From NCBI GenBank assembly GCA_013812995.1, contig JACCSL010000354.1, positions 1 to 10,178 on the forward strand: 10,178 bases of DNA, read 5' to 3'. A program made the position numbers and the translations under genes. Positions within the stretch are counted from its first letter, which is position 1, and each line of letters starts with the position of its first letter. Below are positions 6,088 to 10,178 of this stretch, piece after piece. Under the pieces are notes generated by a model. It was not told the origin of the DNA. It saw only the letters and a program-made list of their open reading frames with translations, and did no database searches. Source of the DNA: Ardenticatenales bacterium. GTDB taxonomy: Bacteria > Chloroflexota > Anaerolineae > Ardenticatenales > Ardenticatenaceae.

Positions 6088-7571
6088 GACTCATGCAATT
6101 CTGGTGGCAGGTGCAGTGGCGTACCTTGCAGAGGGATAGTCAGGCGCGGCTCACGGCGGGCGTCCTGCTCGCACTGAGCTTGGGCATGGGGCTCTGGTCC
6201 GCTACCTCGCTCTCTGCCCAGGTGGCACAGTGGGGGCAGGCTGGCACAGAGCTTCTCACCGGGCGGCTGTGGCTGCTCTGCCTGCTGGCCTGGGTGAGTG
6301 TGGCATCTGTCGGCCTTCTCGGCACCGTCAAGAAGGCATTCGGGGACGAGGAGACCCTGCTGCTGCACACCTTGCCCCTCCCGCCCGCTGCTCGTTTCCG
6401 TGCCTTATACGCCTGGCTGCTGGGAGATCACCTGTGCAATCTCCTGCTCATCGCCACGTTGTCAATAGGCGTAGGGCTGGGGCGCATTGCCCTTCCCTGG
6501 CTTTTCCTCTTTCTGGCGGGGAGTGCGCTGGTTGCCCTGCTCGTTCTGCTTGGCTTGTTTCTCGTCGTGGGCGCTCTGCTGCCCAGGGGATGGCGTGGCG
6601 TGGCGTGGGTACTCGTTGGCGTGCTGGGGCTGGTCGGTGGGGCGAGCGGCCTGTGGGGGGCGGGGCTGCTTCCTAGCACCTGGCCCGCCCCGGAGGTCGC
6701 CGGGGCGGCGTTGCTGCTCACGGTGGGACTCCTCGTGGGTCCGCTGGGCTCGCTACTAGGCCGACAGTACGAGACCGCGTTCCAGGTGGCGCAGGGCTGG
6801 GATCGGCGGCAGCGGGTCCACACGCTGCCGGGGCTGGACCGTTTGATCGTCTACCTGTCGCGCCACCGCACACCGGACAGCGCACTGCTCGTCAAAGAGC
6901 TGCTCCAGCGCAGCCGCAGCCGCTTCCACCTGCCGCGCCTCGCGGTCCTGCCGCTCTACCTGCTGCTCTTCGGCTGGCTCTACCCGCTCGCGGCGGCACG
7001 CGGCCTGCCGGATAGCGGGATCGTCGTTGCCTATACGGTGGCGCTGGTGATGCTCGGGGGAATCATTGACAGCAACCCCAGCCCCATCGGCAGCGAGGGT
7101 AACCGCCTCACGCTGCTTCTGGTGGCCCCGTTGAGCCTGACCGATATTCTGCGAATGAAACTCACCTCGTTTTTATGGTCCCTGCTCGCGTTGGGCGTGC
7201 TCGTCGGGCTTCTGCTGGGCCTCTGGGTGGGATTGCCGCTCCTCGTGCTCGCCCAGAGCCTCGTTGCGATTGCGCTGATGCTGCTGGGGCTGGCGGCGCT
7301 CTTTGCCTGGGGGAGTGCATGGGATGAAGACCTTGACCTGTCGGTGACGGGCGAGGCGCAGATGTTCATCCAGGAGGAGGTGCCCGTGACGGTCGTGCGT
7401 ATCGCCCTGATTCAGCTTGGTTTCTCGCTGCTGGGCCTCATGCTGGCCGTTGTGTGGCAGTTGCCCCTGCTGCTGGCGCTGCCCGCGTTGGCGCTGGTGG
7501 ATGGCATCGTGCTGGCGCTGGCCTGGCATGTAGCGCGGGCAAAATTGCAGTGGCTAGTGAGAGCGGGTTAG
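6084..7571 (+). CDS. ABC-2-type exporter permease, double-length
   Basis: A 495-residue, very Leu/Val-rich membrane protein with about 12 predicted membrane spans. Two cytosolic-entry motifs recur: GDEETLLLHTLPLPPAARFRALYAW (starting at residue 87, quoted here by its pattern E-LLL-LPL-R) and GSEGNRLTLLLVAPLSL (336-352). Each precedes a membrane segment, as in fused two-half ABC-2 permeases. A soluble stretch (about 225-282) rich in Arg and Gln lies between the halves. It is coupled to the ATPase by a 4-base overlap and is the last gene of the MerR operon. Its stop overlaps the stop of the convergent esterase gene by 4 bases (7568-7571). It forms the membrane channel of the exporter; the substrate is unknown, with drug or peptide export being the usual roles of the family. 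Confidence 0.85.
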   Translation: MRLMQFWWQVQWRTLQRDSQARLTAGVLLALSLGMGLWSATSLSAQVAQWGQAGTELLTGRLWLLCLLAWVSVASVGLLGTVKKAFGDEETLLLHTLPLPPAARFRALYAWLLGDHLCNLLLIATLSIGVGLGRIALPWLFLFLAGSALVALLVLLGLFLVVGALLPRGWRGVAWVLVGVLGLVGGASGLWGAGLLPSTWPAPEVAGAALLLTVGLLVGPLGSLLGRQYETAFQVAQGWDRRQRVHTLPGLDRLIVYLSRHRTPDSALLVKELLQRSRSRFHLPRLAVLPLYLLLFGWLYPLAAARGLPDSGIVVAYTVALVMLGGIIDSNPSPIGSEGNRLTLLLVAPLSLTDILRMKLTSFLWSLLALGVLVGLLLGLWVGLPLLVLAQSLVAIALMLLGLAALFAWGSAWDEDLDLSVTGEAQMFIQEEVPVTVVRIALIQLGFSLLGLMLAVVWQLPLLLALPALALVDGIVLALAWHVARAKLQWLVRAG

Positions 7572-8407
7572 GGCAGCGCCAATGAGTGCGCCTGGAAAAA
7601 GCGCCAAGCCTCGTCGCACGCGTTGATGTCTTGGTTCTTCTGTCCCTTGCGCGCTTGCTGCCATCGCCCAAATGGTGTAGGGGACGGCCAGCCGTGACCA
7701 CCGCCCTCCACGCGGTAGAAGAGAAACGCCGCGCGTCCTGCATCGCCGCCGTAGCGAAAGAGAGTCACCGTGCTTCCATCGCTCGGCACCACGTCGGGCA
7801 GCGCGCTTTCCTCGGGGTCCGCTGGCACATGCAGTGCCTCGACCCAGAATTGCACCGTCTCAGCAGCGGAGAGCACCTCGCCCCGGTCGCTGCTGTCCGG
7901 GATAGCGATGGGACCGCCCTCGAAGGGCATCATCGGGTTCGCCGTGCCAGCCAGATACAGGATGGGCACTGCGCGGTTGGGCGGCGCACACTCGCTGGTA
8001 CGCGCGAGGTTTCCCGCGCTGGAAAAGGCGGCAGCGATTCGGTCTCCCAGTTCAATCGCCAGCCGAAATGCCATCATGCCCCCATTGGAATGGCCCGCGC
8101 CATAGACCCGCGCCGGGTCAATGGCGAACTGCTCGCCCAGCGCATTCCAGCGCCCTTCGGTCATCGTCGTCATCGTGTGTTCTGCGCTCCCGCCGCCGCC
8201 ATGCAGCATGAAGACAAGCGGGACCGGCTCTGTGGGCAAGTTGGCTGGGGCGTAATAGATGAAGGTGCGTTTGACCTCATCGTGCACGATGGACGCCTGC
8301 TGCGGGGTTCCGGTGCGCGCCTGGCTTGCGCCGGGGGCCGCCCGGCAACTCGCGAGGAGCAAGCAGAGCAGAAGGAAGGGGAAAAATCGTTGGAAGAGTG
8401 CTCTCAT
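7568..8407 (-). CDS. Lipoprotein esterase of the PHB-depolymerase/LpqC type, internally shortened
   Basis: A 279-residue alpha/beta hydrolase. The start at 8407 is chosen because GGAGGAG lies 8 bases upstream, it overlaps the previous stop as ATGA, and it opens directly with a lipoprotein signal (FFPFLLLCLLLASC, lipid-modified Cys21); an in-frame extension to 8494 has none of these. Visible are HGGGGS (69-74, oxyanion loop), nucleophile motif GHSNGG with Ser107, and GGGHGWP with His238. The usual HGTAD-type catalytic acid motif reads AGTANPMMPF, with Asn157 where Asp is expected. In relatives about 50 residues (a strand ending VVYPDG and a helix with DDV) stand between the WNAL and IDPRRVY blocks; here GRWNALGEQF runs straight into AIDPARVY. 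It should be surface-anchored; whether it is active is doubtful. Confidence 0.85.
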   Translation of the reverse strand: MRALFQRFFPFLLLCLLLASCRAAPGASQARTGTPQQASIVHDEVKRTFIYYAPANLPTEPVPLVFMLHGGGGSAEHTMTTMTEGRWNALGEQFAIDPARVYGAGHSNGGMMAFRLAIELGDRIAAAFSSAGNLARTSECAPPNRAVPILYLAGTANPMMPFEGGPIAIPDSSDRGEVLSAAETVQFWVEALHVPADPEESALPDVVPSDGSTVTLFRYGGDAGRAAFLFYRVEGGGHGWPSPTPFGRWQQARKGQKNQDINACDEAWRFFQAHSLALP

Positions 8408-9411
8408 CGGGCGAGCTCCTCCACATGGCTGAGCGCGGCGGCAACGGTAATCGGACCCTTGTAGCCCCCACCATGTACCGAGAGAATAGGACAATCCGCG
8501 CGTCGCGCAACCTCTAAAACCGCGCGCGTCAACTGTCGGAACTCATCGTTACCCCACTCCGTGATGCCTTTGCCGCCATCCTCGCGGTGTCCATCATAGC
8601 CGGAGAAGATGCAGATGAGGTCAGGAACCCACGGAAGCTGAGCCAGGGCGTCCCGGAAAACAGACAAGCTTTCCCGCGCACGATAAAACTCACCCCCAAG
8701 GCCAAGTTCCTCCCAGAAGGATGCCTCAAAGCGAGCACTCAGCAGCGGCAGGTTGCAATGCCCTGTACGTTGCCCGGCCACGGTAGAGCCATGCTCCAGG
8801 CCAGCGGTGAAGCCCATGTACAGATCGGCGGCGCTGTGGATGCTGATGCAATAGACAGTTGGATCATGGGCGAAGATTGCCTGCGTCCCATCCCCATGAT
8901 GAATGTCCCAGTCTACGATGAGAATGCGCTCGAAGCCCTGTTCCTGGGCGTACCTAGCTGCGGCAGCCAACGGGTTGAGCAGGCAGTAGCCATGACCCCA
9001 ATCCGTGTGGGCATGATGACCGCCCAGGCTAAAGCAATATGCCCGCTCAAGCACCCCAGCCCGCATCTGGTCTATGGCTTCCATCATCCCACCCAGCCCA
9101 TACTGATAGCCGGGCAGGGCGTACTCCAGCCCGGTACATTCGCCGCTCAGCCGGGGCATTGGCTCGGGCGGTATCTCCGCCGCCATGAGGTGAAGTTGTT
9201 GGAGATAGGTAGAGGTGTGGACACGGAGATAGTCATCAAACTCCGCCATACGAGGGGGAAGTGAGGGGAAATTCTGGAGTGCCTGAGCCAGTTCATGCCG
9301 GACACTGTCCCAATAGGGCAACGAAAAACCGACAAAATCGATTTGGTTGCGCGCCTTTGAGGTCAAAGTTGTATGTGGGTGAAGATAGGTGGCAAAAGTT
9401 GAACGGGACAT
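8404..9411 (-). CDS. Histone-deacetylase-family amidohydrolase (AcuC/acetylpolyamine-deacetylase-like)
   Basis: A 335-residue soluble enzyme with the arginase/deacetylase fold. From the start at 9411: GGHHAHTDWGHGYCLLNPLA (catalytic His132-His133), VDWDIHHGDGT (zinc ligands Asp169 and His171), FSGYDGHRED (third zinc ligand Asp273), and HGGGYKG (transition-state Tyr317). All key residues are present, so it should be an active zinc (or iron) deacetylase. The start is set by AGAGGG (9421-9426), 9 bases before this ATG and only 3 before the alternative ATG at 9417; an open extension to 9507 runs into the GNAT gene and is not credible. Bacterial members deacetylate proteins, polyamines or other acetylated small molecules; the substrate here is unknown. 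It follows a GNAT acetyltransferase by 5 bases and is coupled to the esterase by ATGA. Confidence 0.92.
   Translation of the reverse strand: MSRSTFATYLHPHTTLTSKARNQIDFVGFSLPYWDSVRHELAQALQNFPSLPPRMAEFDDYLRVHTSTYLQQLHLMAAEIPPEPMPRLSGECTGLEYALPGYQYGLGGMMEAIDQMRAGVLERAYCFSLGGHHAHTDWGHGYCLLNPLAAAARYAQEQGFERILIVDWDIHHGDGTQAIFAHDPTVYCISIHSAADLYMGFTAGLEHGSTVAGQRTGHCNLPLLSARFEASFWEELGLGGEFYRARESLSVFRDALAQLPWVPDLICIFSGYDGHREDGGKGITEWGNDEFRQLTRAVLEVARRADCPILSVHGGGYKGPITVAAALSHVEELAR
8416..8422 (-). promoter_or_regulatory. Ribosome binding site that fixes the esterase start
   Basis: GGAGGAG on the minus strand, 8 bases before the ATG at 8407 and inside the end of the deacetylase gene. It excludes the longer frame beginning at 8494. 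Confidence 0.85.
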
Positions 9412-9416
9412 AACCA

Positions 9417-9896
9417 TTATCCCTCTAGCGTCAGCAGAAACTCCTCGACCTCCATCCAACGCGCATTGGAGAACCCTTTGTCCTCCCCACAAATCCTGAA
9501 GCCACACTTTTCCAGCACCCGGCGCGAGCCAACATTATCCTTTGCCACCTGGGCGTACAGCGGGCGGATCTTGACCTGCTCCAAAAACGCAGCGAGCGCC
9601 CTGGTGGCAATCCTTTTGCCCCAATATTCCTGGCCCAGCCAGTAGCCCACCTGCCGTTGCCCCATATGCTCGAAGCTCAAGACATGGCCCGCCACCTGCC
9701 CATTGAAGAGGATCGTCTGTTTTAGAATCGTATCGTCGCGAAGCAGCTTGCTCCAATGGGTGGAGAAGGCATCCCGGTTCGAGGGCTCCCTGGCCGTGAA
9801 CGCGGCCATCTGGTTGGCGCTCCAGTCGAGTTGCTGCTCGAAGAAGATAGAAAGGTCGCTTTCAACCACGTCTCGCAGGAAAACGCTGTTTGACAT
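9417..9896 (-). CDS. GNAT-family N-acetyltransferase (RimJ/RimL-like)
   Basis: A 159-residue protein of normal length for the family. It opens with VFLRDVVESDLSIFFEQQ, as in RimJ/RimL-type enzymes. The acetyl-CoA site is seen as GYWLGQEYWGKRIATRALAAFLE (motif A, Q/R-x-x-G/A form, about residues 84-106), and NVGSRRVLEKCGFRICGED (about 120-138) is the conserved Asn-Ser-Val-Leu-Lys-Gly-Phe region. The ATG at 9896 has GAGG 7 bases upstream. It lies 18 bases after the TrkA-like gene and 5 before the deacetylase. It transfers acetyl from acetyl-CoA to an amine; whether the acceptor is a protein N-terminus or a small molecule is unknown. Confidence 0.9.
   Translation of the reverse strand: MSNSVFLRDVVESDLSIFFEQQLDWSANQMAAFTAREPSNRDAFSTHWSKLLRDDTILKQTILFNGQVAGHVLSFEHMGQRQVGYWLGQEYWGKRIATRALAAFLEQVKIRPLYAQVAKDNVGSRRVLEKCGFRICGEDKGFSNARWMEVEEFLLTLEG
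9421..9426 (-). promoter_or_regulatory. Ribosome binding site of the deacetylase gene
   Basis: AGAGGG on the minus strand within the last codons of the GNAT gene. Spacing of 9 bases favours the ATG at 9411 over that at 9417 (3 bases). Confidence 0.65.
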
Positions 9897-9914
9897 AAAT
9901 TTTCCTCACCAGGG

Positions 9915-10178
9915 TTAAAGCGGTTTCAGTCCCCCCCGAAACACCCTACGACTTTTGATCGACCAGCGCCCCTTGAGATATTTTTCATACTCTCGTGTGG
10001 GCGGGGTCAGCCGCGCCAGCTCTTTCAAGGATTCCAGCGACGCCGAAACCACGAAGCGATCCCCGGCAGCGAGCGTTGTATCATCATGGGGATTGAGCAT
10101 GAACTCGCCCTCGCAATACTGCGCGATAACAGCGACCTCGAACTCGTCTTCCAGCCGACCGATGGTGTACCCCACGAG
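9915..10178 (-). CDS. C-terminal part of a TrkA/RCK_C-type protein, 5' end outside the window
   Basis: Open to the window edge: the codon before the GTG at 10175 is Leu, so that GTG is probably internal. The visible residues (GYTIGRLEDEFEVAVIAQYCEGEFMLNPHDDTTLAAGDRFVVSAS, quoted by pattern TIG-L...V-VIA...P...L-AGD-FVV-S) match the RCK_C (TrkA C-terminal) regulatory domain. This is followed by about 35 basic residues ending GGLKPL. RCK_C domains bind small ligands such as nucleotides or ions and gate potassium channels and some other transporters. The missing N-terminal part probably holds a TrkA-N NAD-binding domain or a membrane channel; the window does not show which. The GNAT gene begins 18 bases after its stop, so it probably heads or continues the same operon. 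Confidence 0.75.
   Translation of the reverse strand, partial: LVGYTIGRLEDEFEVAVIAQYCEGEFMLNPHDDTTLAAGDRFVVSASLESLKELARLTPPTREYEKYLKGRWSIKSRRVFRGGLKPL

Noticed and set aside
7586..8464. A 292-codon plus-strand open frame opposite the esterase
   Set aside because: Shadow frame with no recognisable domain; the minus strand has the lipobox and the hydrolase motifs.
8408..8494. In-frame N-terminal extension of the esterase to 8494
   Set aside because: The extension lies inside the deacetylase gene and would bury the lipoprotein signal; GGAGGAG and the ATGA overlap point to 8407.
9412..9507. In-frame N-terminal extension of the deacetylase to 9507
   Set aside because: It overlaps the GNAT gene by about 90 bases and has no family similarity; AGAGGG at 9421-9426 supports the ATG at 9411.
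1..10178. CRISPR array, tRNA or rRNA gene, insertion sequence
   Set aside because: No regularly spaced direct repeats, cloverleaf-like segment, conserved rRNA stretch, transposase or paired terminal repeats were seen on either strand by eye.

Overview
The window is GC-rich, densely coded bacterial DNA. The best guess for its source is the phylum Chloroflexota, possibly a Ktedonobacteria-like lineage. That rests on three things: an orphan Flp-type pilin, a long-form ArsR regulator with its HTH at the C-terminus, and a secreted subtilase ending in a jelly-roll-like domain. No marker gene fixes the taxonomy. I see no RNA gene, CRISPR array, IS element or phage gene.

Layout. (1) 1-899, plus strand: the 3' end of a secreted subtilisin-family protease, closed by a strong hairpin terminator (922-962). 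(2) 966-3415, minus strand: an MFS exporter followed by an ArsR-family regulator, joined by an ATGA overlap. Their promoter carries two abutting perfect palindromes, and the -10 box lies inside one of them. (3) 3463-3835: a leader with a sigma-54-like -24/-12 element, a 49-residue Flp-type pilin gene with its own Shine-Dalgarno, and a terminator. (4) 3851-7571, plus strand: a three-gene operon of a MerR-family regulator, an ABC ATPase with an unusual two-helix plus PH-like N-terminal extension, and an ABC-2-type permease. It is driven by a textbook MerR-type promoter (19-bp spacer containing a dyad). (5) 10178-7568, minus strand: a compact operon of the C-terminal part of a TrkA/RCK-type protein, a GNAT acetyltransferase, a histone-deacetylase-family amidohydrolase, and a lipoprotein esterase of the PHB-depolymerase/LpqC type that looks internally deleted.

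How it works together. Two separate exporter systems sit back to back on either side of the pilin gene. Each is co-transcribed with its own one-component regulator, and each promoter has a visible operator suited to that regulator's family: a palindrome over the -10 for ArsR-type repression, and a long-spacer dyad for MerR-type activation by DNA distortion. These look like inducible efflux or self-protection modules; substrates cannot be read from the sequence. The minus-strand operon pairs an N-acetyltransferase with a deacetylase-fold enzyme, which may act on related small molecules or proteins.
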